This document shows positions 15,763 through 25,135 of a DNA stretch of 64,000 nucleotides, one piece after another. The notes below the pieces were generated by a model. The model ran no database searches. It was not told the DNA's origin and was given only the letters and a program-made list of their open reading frames with translations. Each line of letters starts with the position of its first letter. Position 1 is the first letter of the stretch. Origin of the DNA: Streptomyces sp. SID8352 (lineage in GTDB: Bacteria > Actinomycetota > Actinomycetes > Streptomycetales > Streptomycetaceae); assembly GCF_009862265.1 (NCBI RefSeq), contig NZ_WWGX01000043.1, positions 285,712-349,711 on the forward strand, in the 5' to 3' direction. Position numbers and translations under genes: made by a program.

Positions 15763-17205
15763 TCAGCGGCCGGGGCCCCGCTCCAGGAGCGGCGTCGCGT
15801 CGGAGAGCACCCCGGAGATCCTCGCCAGCGTCTCCTCGTCCCGCTCCACCGGCTCCAGCATCGGCCCGGCCGCCGTGTTCCAGCGCCGCGCGACCGCGGC
15901 GGGGTCCTCGCCGGTCAGCAGCCCCGCGGCCTGCGCCGCAGCGCCGAGCGCGACGAGTTCCCGAGCCGCCGGGACGCGCACGGGGCGCCCCGACAGCCGC
16001 CGCACGGTCCGTTGCCACGCCGTTCCGCGTGCTCCGCCGCCGATCAGGAGCAGGGGCGCGGCCGGGTCCGCGTCGGCGTCCAGGACGCGGTCGAGTGCTC
16101 CCAGCAGCGTGTGCACGGCCCCGTCGTAGGCGGCCTGGAGCAGTTGGCCGCCGGTCGTGTCGTGGCGCAGCCCGTGCAGCAGACCGGTCGCCAGGGGCAG
16201 GTCGGGGGTGCGTTCGCCGTCCAGGTAGGGCAGGAAGGTGATCTCCGCACCGGGCTCGACCGCCTCGCGGTCCAGGCCCAGCAGGGCGGCCACGCGGTCG
16301 ACGGCGAGGGTGCAGTTGAGCGTGCAGGCCAGCGGCAGCCAGTCGCCGGAGGCGTCGGCGAAGCCCGCAATGGTGCCGGTCGGGTCGGCGGGGCGCCGCC
16401 GGGAGACCGCGTACACCGTGCCCGAGGTACCGAGGCTGAGCACGGGAACGCCGGGGCGCAGCCCGAGGCCCAGGGCGGCGGCCGCGTTGTCCCCGGTCCC
16501 GGCGGCGACCAGGGTGCCCGGGGAGAAGGGCAGGCCGTGGCCGCCGCGCACGGTGCCCGCCACCTCACCGGGCCGCACCACCCGGGGCAGCAGCGCCGGA
16601 TCGAGCCCCACCCGCGCGAGGACGGTGTCGTCGTACGTCTCCGTGGCGGACGCCCACCAGCCGGTGCCCGAGGCGTCGCCGCGGTCGGTGGTGCCCTGTC
16701 CGGTGAGCCGCTCGGTGAGGTAGTCGTGGGGGAGGCGGACGGCCCTGGTGGCGAGGACGGCCCCGGGCTCCTGCTCGGCCAGCCAGGCCCACTTGGAGAC
16801 CGTGAAGGACGCGCCGGGCACACTGCCCGTGCGCTCGGCCCACGCGGCTGGGCCGCCCAGCTCCGCCACCAGACGCCGGGCCTGCGGGGCCGAGCGCACG
16901 TCGTTCCACAGCAGGGCCGGACGCACCGGCTCGCCGCGGGCGTCCAGGGTGACCAGACCGTGCTGCTGACCGGCGACCGACACGGCGGCGGCCTCCCGCG
17001 CGGCGTCACCGCACCGGGCCAGCGCCTCGCACAGGGCTTCCCACCACTGGCGCGGATCGCTCTCGCGCGCGGCCCCCGAGGTGACGGTGTGCGCCGCGCG
17101 GCCCTCGGCGACGGTCCGCCCGGTGGCCGCGTCGACGACCAGCGCCTTGGTGGACTGGGTGGACGAGTCCACTCCGACGACGAGCGGACCCTCGGCTGCC
17201 GACAT
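15763..17205 (-). CDS. xylB: Xylulokinase (FGGY family)
   Basis: A 480-residue sugar kinase converting D-xylulose to xylulose 5-phosphate. The N-terminal phosphate loop is VVGVDSSTQSTKALVVD, and DARGEPVRPALLWNDVRS carries the substrate/catalytic Asp region. The C-terminal ATPase subdomain contains LLLIGGGARGTAWQRTVRRL. The ATG at 17205 follows GGAGGAGGAG, so the upstream extension of the frame is not coding. The xylose isomerase gene is not next to it. Pentulose kinase substrates other than xylulose cannot be excluded. Confidence 0.9.
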   Translation of the reverse strand: MSAAEGPLVVGVDSSTQSTKALVVDAATGRTVAEGRAAHTVTSGAARESDPRQWWEALCEALARCGDAAREAAAVSVAGQQHGLVTLDARGEPVRPALLWNDVRSAPQARRLVAELGGPAAWAERTGSVPGASFTVSKWAWLAEQEPGAVLATRAVRLPHDYLTERLTGQGTTDRGDASGTGWWASATETYDDTVLARVGLDPALLPRVVRPGEVAGTVRGGHGLPFSPGTLVAAGTGDNAAAALGLGLRPGVPVLSLGTSGTVYAVSRRRPADPTGTIAGFADASGDWLPLACTLNCTLAVDRVAALLGLDREAVEPGAEITFLPYLDGERTPDLPLATGLLHGLRHDTTGGQLLQAAYDGAVHTLLGALDRVLDADADPAAPLLLIGGGARGTAWQRTVRRLSGRPVRVPAARELVALGAAAQAAGLLTGEDPAAVARRWNTAAGPMLEPVERDEETLARISGVLSDATPLLERGPGR

Positions 17206-17636
17206 CGGTCTCCTCCTCCTTCTCCGGGGGGCGGTCCTCCGGGACTCCCGCACCGTTCCTGCCCGCCGTCCCCCCGGGTGTCCGGGCCGGCCGCGCCGGA
17301 CACCACCCGTACGGGACATCCTGTCCCTTCCCGGGGACGCCCGCGGGCAATGATCCGTGAGCGACCGGACCGGCTCACCATGGACCACCTCCCCGGCGTC
17401 CGCCGACGCCTCCGGCCCACCGACGCCTCCGCCCGCCGGGGCCGTCGTCGACGGAAGGCGTCCCCCTGCGACCCATGCGCCCCGCGCCACCCATGCGCCT
17501 CCTCGCGCCGGAAAGCAGACCCTCCCGCGCGCGGGGCACCGTCAACCCGGTGCGAGCCGGTGCGCCGGGGACCGGGGCGGTCGCCCCTCCAGGGGGCGCG
17601 GCACGGCGTTGACGACGCCCTGGGAGGATGGTCCGC

Positions 17637-18080
17637 ATGACACAGGAACACGGTGCGTCAGTCGCCCAGGTGTCCCGGCGGGCTGCGGCGCTGTCGGTCG
17701 TGGCGGCGGCCGTCGTCCAGGACGGCCGGCTGCTGGTCGTGAGCAAGCGCGCCGCACCCGACGTCTTCTACCTCCCCGGCGGCAAACCCGAGGCGGGTGA
17801 GGAGCCCTCCGCGACGCTGGCCCGCGAACTGGACGAGGAACTGGGCGTCGAGCCGCTCCGGCCCCGGCTGCTCGCCCGGATCGACTCCGTCGCCGTACTG
17901 GAACGGGTGCCCATGCGGCTGACGCTCTTCGCGGCGGACATCGACCGGACGCCCCGGCCCGCGGCCGAGATCGCCGACATCAAGTGGATCACCGGCCGAG
18001 AGAGCGGACTCCGGCTCTCACCCGCCCTCACGGACCACGTCCTGCCCCTCCTCGTGCGGACGGGCAGCATGGCGCCGTAG
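17637..18080 (+). CDS. NUDIX hydrolase
   Basis: A 147-residue NUDIX pyrophosphohydrolase. The Nudix box is complete (PGGKPEAGEEPSATLARE followed by LDEELGV), giving the metal-binding Glu residues. The family removes a nucleoside diphosphate or cleans up oxidised nucleotides; the substrate here is unknown. The ATG at 17637 is preferred because GGGAGG lies 9 nt upstream, whereas the ATG at 17628 overlaps that site. It is isolated between two gene-poor stretches: 17206-17636 has only the xylB upstream region, and 18081-18606 has degenerate CGCGAGCCCCC-like repeats and no gene. Confidence 0.9.
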   Translation: MTQEHGASVAQVSRRAAALSVVAAAVVQDGRLLVVSKRAAPDVFYLPGGKPEAGEEPSATLARELDEELGVEPLRPRLLARIDSVAVLERVPMRLTLFAADIDRTPRPAAEIADIKWITGRESGLRLSPALTDHVLPLLVRTGSMAP

Positions 18081-18606
18081 GGCGTCCCGGCACCGGTGGG
18101 AGGCGGGACTCCGGCCACGGTCGCCCGCTCCGAGCCACTCCGGCTCCGGCCCATGACCGCGAGCACCGCCTTGCCCGGGTCCGCGGCGGCGAGCCCCCGA
18201 CAGCCCCCGGCCTGTGACCGCGAGCCCCCGCCGGCCCCTGACCGTCGCCGCGAGCCCTCCGCAGGCTCCCGGCGTGGCCGCGAATCGCCGAGGCCCCGGC
18301 CCGAGGCCGTGGTCCCTGCGCGCCGCTCGCCCCCTCGTTCCGCTCCGCGCTCACCCCGCCGTTCGCCCGGCCGGTCCCTTCCGGCACCCATCCCCGTCGC
18401 CCACCTCCGCGCCCCGTCCCGCCCCCGGTCCTGGGGCCTGTCCGGCCGTTGCCGTCGTCGCCCGCGGGGGCCGCCGCGCGGTGTCAGGTGCGTGTTCTCG
18501 GCGCGACGGCCCCGGGCCTTCGTACGGGACGTACTCGGGGCCGGGGCCGGTGCGGCGGGAGTGCGTGCATGGCGCCGTGAGGCGGACGGGAACGGTCAGA
18601 CCGGCC

Positions 18607-19881
18607 TCAGGGTTCGTCCCCGGCCGCGGCCGACGCCACGGCCAGCGCCGTCGCCGGGTCCCCGGCCGCCCCGCCGACGGGCACCCACCGGCCGCCCTCC
18701 CCCCGGTACGGCCACCACCCGCCCTCGCGGTCCAGCCGGAGCTGGAACGGGGCTCCCGTGACCGTCCACCGGTTGGCCCGCGCCCGCAGTGACGGCCGCT
18801 CGCCCTCCTCCCAGGCCGTCGCCAGGGCCGCCTCCGCGCGCGCGAGCGCGTCCCCCGCCACCGGCCACTCCTCGTCCAGCACGGACAGGGCGGCCGGGCC
18901 ACCGAGCCGCCAGGCGCGCACCGCGACAGCGAACGCCTCCCGGCCGCGCCCCGACCCGGCGGCGAGCCGGTCCCGCACCGCGTCCCCGGGACCGCCCGCC
19001 GCCAGCCGGACCGCGTCCTCGGCCACCGTCGGCTCCGCCCGGGGGGAACGCCGGTCGTGCCCGTCGAGCAGGGCATCCCCCAGCAGGCGGTGCGCCTCGG
19101 CGGCGGTCCACGAGGCGAGGAGGGACAGGGCCTCCGGATCGACACCCGGCGGGGGAGCGGTCTCGGTGTCCAGGGACGGCGGTACGCCGGGCCCGTCCTC
19201 CGGGCGGGGCGGCGGGGGCGGCGGGGGCAGCGCCCGGCCCGCCGCCCGGGCCTCGGCGGCGTCCACACCGTCGGCCTCCGGCTCCGCCGCCCCCGCCCGC
19301 CCGGACGCGCCGCCGTAGGCCCGGAGCGACTCCAGGACGGCCCGTTCGCCGCGCCCGCGCATCAGCAGCAGGACGAACGGGTCCCGGTCCAGGAGCAGCG
19401 CCATCCGGTAGCAGAGGGCCGCGGTGTGGCCGCAGTGGTCCCAGGCGCCGCATTCGCATTCGGGCTCCAGGTCGCCGAGGCCCGGCAGCAGGTCGATGCC
19501 CGCGGCCGCCGCGTCCTCCACGAGGTGTGCGGGCATCTCGCCCTCCAGGAGCGCCGCCACGTGCCCCGACCGTTCCACCGCCATGTCCGTGAACCGGTCC
19601 CACTGCTCCCCGGACAGCTCCGCCAGCAGCACGTCGGCCCGGTGCGCCGTGCCGTCCCGGTCCCTGACGACCGCCGTGACGCGCCCCGGCCGCACCGACA
19701 CCGCGCCGACCGCCCCCGCGCGCGCCAGCCGCCGGCCCGCCTTGAGCTGCGCCGGTTCCAGCGCCCCGTCCTCCAGGGCGCCCAGCCAGGACCGCCCCCA
19801 CCAGCTCTCCGCGAAGCCCCGCCCCCGCACGGGCGGCAGCGCCGCGAACGTCCGCTCCGCACCGTCGTCGTGTTCCGTCAT
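18607..19881 (-). CDS. SWIM zinc-finger protein (partner of SNF2 helicase)
   Basis: A 424-residue protein with a SWIM-type zinc finger, CECGAWDHCGHTAALC (C-x-C-xn-C-x-H pattern, residues ~140-160). The N terminus has FAESWWGRSWLGALED, common in this family. The C-terminal half is Ala/Pro-rich, including a run of eight prolines. Its ATG overlaps the stop of the SNF2 gene by 4 bp, so the two are co-translated. SWIM/SNF2 pairs are widespread in actinobacteria and presumed to remodel nucleoprotein or process DNA, but the exact function is not established. Confidence 0.88.
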   Translation of the reverse strand: MTEHDDGAERTFAALPPVRGRGFAESWWGRSWLGALEDGALEPAQLKAGRRLARAGAVGAVSVRPGRVTAVVRDRDGTAHRADVLLAELSGEQWDRFTDMAVERSGHVAALLEGEMPAHLVEDAAAAGIDLLPGLGDLEPECECGAWDHCGHTAALCYRMALLLDRDPFVLLLMRGRGERAVLESLRAYGGASGRAGAAEPEADGVDAAEARAAGRALPPPPPPPRPEDGPGVPPSLDTETAPPPGVDPEALSLLASWTAAEAHRLLGDALLDGHDRRSPRAEPTVAEDAVRLAAGGPGDAVRDRLAAGSGRGREAFAVAVRAWRLGGPAALSVLDEEWPVAGDALARAEAALATAWEEGERPSLRARANRWTVTGAPFQLRLDREGGWWPYRGEGGRWVPVGGAAGDPATALAVASAAAGDEP

Positions 19882-22763
19882 CGCGCGCCCCCTCGCAGTC
19901 CGACCAGTTCGGCCAGTTCGGCGTCCGTCAGCTCGGTGAACGCCGCCTCACCCGAGCCGAGCACCGCGTCGGCCAGCTCCTGCTTGCGGTCCAGCAGGGC
20001 GGCCACGCGGTCCTCGACCGTCCCCTCCGCGATCAGCCGGTGGACCTGCACCGGGCGGGTCTGGCCGATGCGGTGGGCCCGGTCGGTGGCCTGCGCCTCG
20101 ACGGCCGGGTTCCACCAGCGGTCGTAGTGCACGACGTGCTCCGCCCGGGTGAGGTTCAGCCCGGTGCCCGCCGCCTTGAGGGACAGCAGGAAGACCGGCG
20201 CCGCGCCCGCCTGGAAGTCACGCACCATGGCCTCCCGCACGGCGACGGGGACGCCGCCGTGCAGGAGCAGCGAGGGCACGCCCCGGGACGCCAGATGGCG
20301 CTCCAGCAGCCGCCCCATCCGCACGTACTGGGTGAAGACCAGCACGCTCGACCCCTCGGCCAGGATCGTGCGGAGCAACTCGTCCAGGAGGTCCAGTTTC
20401 CCCGAGCGGCCCGCGATCACGGGCTCCTCCTCCCGCAGGTACTGCGCCGGGTGGTTGCAGATCTGCTTGAGGCCCGTCAGCAGCTTCACGATCAGCCCCC
20501 GGCGGGCCGTGCCGCCGGAGCCGGAGATCTCCGCGAGCGCCTCGCGCGTCACGGCCTCGTACAGGGCCGTCTGCTCGGTCGTCAGCGACACCGGACGGTC
20601 CGTCTCCGTCTTGGGCGGCAGCTCGGGCGCGATGCCGGGGTCCGACTTCCGGCGGCGCAGCAGGAACGGCCCCACCAGCCGGGCCAGCCGCTCGGCCGCG
20701 GCCGGGTCCCGGCCGTCCTCGACGGCGCGCGCGTAGCGCCGCCGGAAGGTGCCGAGGCGGCCCAGCAGTCCCGGCGTGGTCCAGTCGAGGATCGCCCACA
20801 GCTCAGAGAGGCCGTTCTCCACGGGGGTGCCGGTCAGGGCCACGCGCGCGCCCGCGCCGATGGCGCGCAACCGCCGGGCGGTGTCCGAGTACGGGTTCTT
20901 CACGTGCTGCGCCTCGTCCGCCACCAGGAGGCCCCACGGCACGGCGGCGAGCCGGGCGGAGTCCAGCCGCATGGTGCCGTACGTGGTGAGCGCGAACCCG
21001 TCGCCGGGCAGGTCCCCCGGATCGCGCCGCGCGCCGTGGAACCGGCGTACGGGTGTGCCCGGCGCGAACCGCTCGATCTCCCGCTGCCAGTTGCCCATCA
21101 GGGAGGTCGGGCAGACCACCAGGGTGGGGCCGGCCGTCGCCGCGTCGCCCTGCCGGTGCAGGTGCAGGGCGATCAGGGTGACGGTCTTGCCGAGACCCAT
21201 GTCGTCGGCGAGGCAGCAGCCCAGGCCCGACGAGGTCATCCGGACCAGCCAGGTCAGGCCGCGCCGCTGGTAGTCGCGCAGGGTGGCGGCCAGGGCGGCG
21301 GGCTGCGGTACGGGCTCCTGGGCCTGCGGGTCCGCGAGCCGGTCCCGCAGGGCGGCCAGCGGGCCCGTGGGACGCACCTCCACCAGTTGCCCGTCGACCT
21401 CCGCCGAGCCCGTCAGGGCGGCGGCGAGCGCGTCGACCGGCGTGACCGTGCGGCTCTCCCGCGCGCGGGCCCGCCGGACCTCGTCGGGGTCGACGAGCAC
21501 CCAGCGGTCGCGCAGCCGGACCAGGGGGCGGTCGGCCTCGGCGAGGCGGTCCAGCTCCTCTCGGGTGAGCCGCCGCCCGCCCAGCGCGAACCACCAGTCG
21601 AAGGCGAGCAGCGCGTCGGCGGACAGGAACGACGTCCCTCCCCCGGACGGGCCCGGATCCCGTCCGGGGGAGCCCTCGGGCGGTCCGATCTCCGCCCCGG
21701 TGGTGAGGCCCCGGGGCAGGTCCCTCGGCCAGTGCACGTCCACACCGGCCCCGGCCAGCGCCCGGGCGCCCGCGCCGAGAAGGCCGGCCACCTCCTGGTC
21801 GGTCAGCTCGACGGCGTCGGGCACGGCGGCCGACAGCAGCGGTGTCAGCGCGGGCCAGGTCCGGGCGGCGCGGCGCAGCGCGAGCAGGGTGTCCATCCGG
21901 GCGCGCGGTCCGAACGCCGCGTCGGCCTCGTCGGACCACACCGCGGCGGCGTCCGTGACCAGCGAGGGATCGCTGACGCTGTGCACCTGCGGTACGGCGC
22001 GGAACACCGGTGCGGCCTCCGCCGCCGCATCCTCGGGAAGCCCGAGCACCTCGACGCGCAGGGACAGCCGCACGCCCGCGTCGTGCCCCGCGGCCACCTC
22101 GTCCGCCCACGCGCCCAGCCCGGGCGCCCCGCGCGGCTCGAGGGCGGCGAACAGGGGGCCGTCCGTCACGAGCGGGGCGGCGGGGGAGCGGGGCAGGGTG
22201 TCGGCGACGCCGTCCAGGAAGGCCCGCACCAGGCGTTCCGGGACGGGCAGCCGCGGGGGACCGCCGCCGTCCAGCGGGACCGCGTGCGCCTCGGGGGGCA
22301 TCGCGGCGGCCAGGTGCCGGACGCGCTCGGTGTCCCCGGCGTCCAGCGGGCCGACGCGCCAGGCGTCGTGTCCCGCGGGCGACAGCCCCGGCAGCAGCCG
22401 CCCGCGCGCCACCAGGGACAGGGCCTCCACGGCCACCGCGCCCCAGAAGGCGGCCGCCCGGTGGGCGTACGGCGCCACCCGCGCGCGGGTGAGGACGGGG
22501 AGGGCGTCCCGCAGCGGCAGCGGGAGGGCGGGCACGCGCACCGCCACGACGCCGTCCCCGTCCGGCACCACGACCGTCAGGTCCTCCAGGAACGCCGAGG
22601 GGACTCCGGCGGGCGGCTCGCCGTCCGGGTGCCAGAAGGCCACGCGGGCGGTCCGGGCGGGGTCACCGGGAAGGAGCACGGCACAGCAGCGGATCAGACC
22701 GATGGCGAGGCCGGAGCCGTCGTCGGGGCCGGGGGAGGGCGGTTCCGGGTGGGCCGTCTGCAC
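19878..22763 (-). CDS. SNF2-family DEAD/DEAH helicase-like ATPase
   Basis: A 961-residue SWI2/SNF2 ATPase. The long N-terminal region (~1-480) is actinobacterial-specific. The ATPase core begins with LRDYQRRGLTWL, then Walker A ADDMGLGKTVTLIALHLH, DEAQHVKN (Walker B/DEAQ), LTGTPVENGLSELWAILD, and in the second lobe LLHGGVP, LKAAGTGLNLT and ATDRAHRIGQTRPV. It probably translocates along DNA without strand separation. The start is a GTG at 22763. It is the first gene of a two-gene unit with the SWIM protein. The 328-bp gap upstream (22764-23091) holds no gene. Confidence 0.93.
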   Translation of the reverse strand: MQTAHPEPPSPGPDDGSGLAIGLIRCCAVLLPGDPARTARVAFWHPDGEPPAGVPSAFLEDLTVVVPDGDGVVAVRVPALPLPLRDALPVLTRARVAPYAHRAAAFWGAVAVEALSLVARGRLLPGLSPAGHDAWRVGPLDAGDTERVRHLAAAMPPEAHAVPLDGGGPPRLPVPERLVRAFLDGVADTLPRSPAAPLVTDGPLFAALEPRGAPGLGAWADEVAAGHDAGVRLSLRVEVLGLPEDAAAEAAPVFRAVPQVHSVSDPSLVTDAAAVWSDEADAAFGPRARMDTLLALRRAARTWPALTPLLSAAVPDAVELTDQEVAGLLGAGARALAGAGVDVHWPRDLPRGLTTGAEIGPPEGSPGRDPGPSGGGTSFLSADALLAFDWWFALGGRRLTREELDRLAEADRPLVRLRDRWVLVDPDEVRRARARESRTVTPVDALAAALTGSAEVDGQLVEVRPTGPLAALRDRLADPQAQEPVPQPAALAATLRDYQRRGLTWLVRMTSSGLGCCLADDMGLGKTVTLIALHLHRQGDAATAGPTLVVCPTSLMGNWQREIERFAPGTPVRRFHGARRDPGDLPGDGFALTTYGTMRLDSARLAAVPWGLLVADEAQHVKNPYSDTARRLRAIGAGARVALTGTPVENGLSELWAILDWTTPGLLGRLGTFRRRYARAVEDGRDPAAAERLARLVGPFLLRRRKSDPGIAPELPPKTETDRPVSLTTEQTALYEAVTREALAEISGSGGTARRGLIVKLLTGLKQICNHPAQYLREEEPVIAGRSGKLDLLDELLRTILAEGSSVLVFTQYVRMGRLLERHLASRGVPSLLLHGGVPVAVREAMVRDFQAGAAPVFLLSLKAAGTGLNLTRAEHVVHYDRWWNPAVEAQATDRAHRIGQTRPVQVHRLIAEGTVEDRVAALLDRKQELADAVLGSGEAAFTELTDAELAELVGLRGGAR

Positions 22764-23091
22764 AGCGATGATGAGTCCTCAAATTTGACTAGTTGGCGGG
22801 CGGGCGCCGAATATACCCCCTTTCCCGGAGTGCGGTGTGCGACCGGGGCGTGTCGTGGATCACTATGGAAGGAGCGGGCCCACGTCGGCGGCGGGCCGCC
22901 CCGGACGCCGCCCGGGGCCGCCGGGAGACGGGACCGCGGAGACCGCCGCTGTCGGTCCGGTCGGCTCCGTCGGCTCGCGCCGGATCTCAGGGTTTCTTCA
23001 GGGTTCCGGGGCTCCGCGGAGCGGAACCGCGCGGAGCGCGGGGCCGTTCTCAGGACAGAGAGCGGCGCAGTGCCGCTGAGGAGGCGACGCC

Positions 23092-23274
23092 ATGTCAACG
23101 AATGCCAAGGTGGCCGCAGGGGGTGTGGCGGTCGGGCTCATCCTGCTCATCTGGCTGCCCTGGTGGGCCGTCCTGCTGATCGTCCTGGGAGTCCCGAGCG
23201 CCGCGTATCTCACCCTCGACCCCTCGCAGCGGCGGCGGCTGCGCCGCGTCGGTCGCAAGCAGATCGGCCGCTGA
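23092..23274 (+). CDS. Small hydrophobic membrane protein
   Basis: A 60-residue protein with one long hydrophobic segment (residues ~8-40, containing LILLIWLPWWAVLLIVLG), possibly two short helices, and a basic C terminus (RRRLRRVGRKQIGR). A GAGGAGG ribosome site lies 8 nt before the ATG. The positively charged tail suggests a cytoplasmic C terminus. Function unknown. The downstream gap 23275-23751 has no gene; it contains a 19-bp direct repeat beginning GCGCCGACGCGCGG around 23592 and 23622. Confidence 0.8.
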   Translation: MSTNAKVAAGGVAVGLILLIWLPWWAVLLIVLGVPSAAYLTLDPSQRRRLRRVGRKQIGR

Positions 23275-23751
23275 GCGGGCCGGAGCCCGTCCGGGGACCA
23301 CGCGGACCGGCGGGCGTGCCCGCACGGCGGAGCGGGGGCGGTCCACGGGGCCTCCGCCCCGTCCACGCGCCCCGTGTCGGACCGCCGGACGGGGGCGGGG
23401 GCGTGACCGGAGGCCGCGGGGCGGATCCGGCCAGGTCGCACGGCGACCGGCCCGCCCGCCCGAAGCGGTGGGCGGGCCGGTCGACGGACAGCGCCGTACG
23501 GGCCGGAGACGCCCGGCTCGGGGCGCGCGTTCCCGCGTTCGGCGCGTTCGGGCACGCGGGCACCTGTACACCTGGCACGGGCCCCGCGAGGGCGCCGACG
23601 CGCGGTGCTCAGCCGTGCCGCGCGCCGACGCGCGGTGCTCCGTCGTGCGCGGACGCCCGGCGCGGCACGGCCGAGGACGCCGCGCGCACCGGCCCGGTGG
23701 TCGGGGCGCACGCCTCCCGCCGTCCGGGCGCCCCGGCCCCGGCTCCGGCCG

Positions 23752-25089
23752 TCAGGCCACCGTACGGATCAGCTTCTTGTTGACGAACTCCTCCATGCCG
23801 GCCCGGCCCAGCTCGCGTCCGAAGCCCGAGCGCTTGATCCCGCCGAAGGGCAGCTCCGCGCCCTCCGCGCCGACGCCGTTGACGAACACCATCCCGGCCT
23901 CGATGCGGTCGGCCACCCGCGCGGCCTGCTCGGGGTCGGTGGTGAAGACGTAGGAGCCGAGCCCGTAGGGGGTGTCGTTGGCGATACGGACGGCCTCGTC
24001 CTCGTCGGCCGCGGGGAAGACCAGGGCGACGGGACCGAAGAGTTCCTCACGGGCCGCCGGGTGGTCCGGGGCGATCCCGGTGAGGACCCCGGCGGGGAAG
24101 AAGGCGCCGTGCCGCTCGCCCCTGCTGTGCAGGGTGGCGCCCTGGGCCACGGCCTCGTCCACCTGCTCGGCGAGCCGCTCGGCGGCCGCCGCGGAGGAGA
24201 GCGGTGCGCCGGTGGCGTCCGCGAGCAGCCGGGCCGTGAACCGCTCGACGAACGCGTCGTACAGCTCCCGTACGACCACGAACCGCTTGGCGGCGTTGCA
24301 CGCCTGGCCGGTGTTGTCGAGGCGGGCCGCGACCGCGGCGTCGACGACCGCGTCCAGGTCGTCGGTGGAGAGCACGAGGAACGGGTCGGAGCCGCCCAGT
24401 TCGAGGACGACCTTCTTCAGATGCCGCCCGGCGGTCTCGGCGACGGCGGCACCGGCGCGCTCCGAGCCGGTCAGCGAGACGCCCCGCACCCGGGGGTCGG
24501 CGATGATCCCGGCGACCTGCTCGTTGGTGGCGTACACGTTGACGTAGGCGCCCTCGGGGAAACCGGCCTCGGAGAACAGCCGCTCAAGGAGGGCGGCGGT
24601 GGCCGGGCACTGGGGGGCGTGCTTGAGGACGACGGTGTTGCCGACCGCCAGGTTCGGGGCCGCGAACCTGGCCACCTGGTAGGCCGGGAAGTTCCACGGC
24701 ATGATGCCGAGCAGCGCGCCCACGGGTCCGCGCCGGACGACGGCTCCGCCGGGACCGGAGGTCACGTCGAGCGGCTCGTCGGCGAGGAACTCCTCCGCGT
24801 GGTCGGCGTAGTAGTGGTAGATGTCCGCGCAGAAGTCGATCTCGTCCTCGGCCTCGGCCAGGGGCTTGCCCATCTCGCGGACGATGCCCGCGGCCAGTTC
24901 GTCGCGGCGCTCGGTGTGCAGGTCGCCGAGGCGGCGCAGCAGGGCGGCGCGCTCGGGGACCGTACCGGTGCGCCCCCACTCGGTGGCGGCCGTGTGGGCG
25001 GCGGTCACGGCCGCCTCGACCTCGGCGTCGGTGGCGGTCGGGTGCGTCTCGACGACTTCGCCGGTGGCGGGGTCGGTGACGGCGTACAT
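23752..25089 (-). CDS. gabD: NAD(P)-dependent succinate-semialdehyde dehydrogenase-like aldehyde dehydrogenase
   Basis: A 445-residue aldehyde dehydrogenase of the short GabD/YneI type. It has MPWNFPAYQVARFAAPNLA, VVLELGGSDPFLVL (catalytic Glu) and NTGQACNAAKRFVV (nucleophile Cys). The C terminus GGIKRSGFGRELGRAGMEEFVNKK is typical of succinate-semialdehyde dehydrogenases. It is the last gene of a three-gene unit with an APC permease and a zinc alcohol dehydrogenase. This suggests uptake of an amine or amino acid followed by stepwise oxidation, with GABA or a polyamine product possible. The substrate is inferred. Confidence 0.85.
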   Translation of the reverse strand: MYAVTDPATGEVVETHPTATDAEVEAAVTAAHTAATEWGRTGTVPERAALLRRLGDLHTERRDELAAGIVREMGKPLAEAEDEIDFCADIYHYYADHAEEFLADEPLDVTSGPGGAVVRRGPVGALLGIMPWNFPAYQVARFAAPNLAVGNTVVLKHAPQCPATAALLERLFSEAGFPEGAYVNVYATNEQVAGIIADPRVRGVSLTGSERAGAAVAETAGRHLKKVVLELGGSDPFLVLSTDDLDAVVDAAVAARLDNTGQACNAAKRFVVVRELYDAFVERFTARLLADATGAPLSSAAAAERLAEQVDEAVAQGATLHSRGERHGAFFPAGVLTGIAPDHPAAREELFGPVALVFPAADEDEAVRIANDTPYGLGSYVFTTDPEQAARVADRIEAGMVFVNGVGAEGAELPFGGIKRSGFGRELGRAGMEEFVNKKLIRTVA

Positions 25090-25135
25090 GGGATCTCCGG
25101 GGGTGAGGGGGGAGGTGGCGGGGGCGTGGACCGGC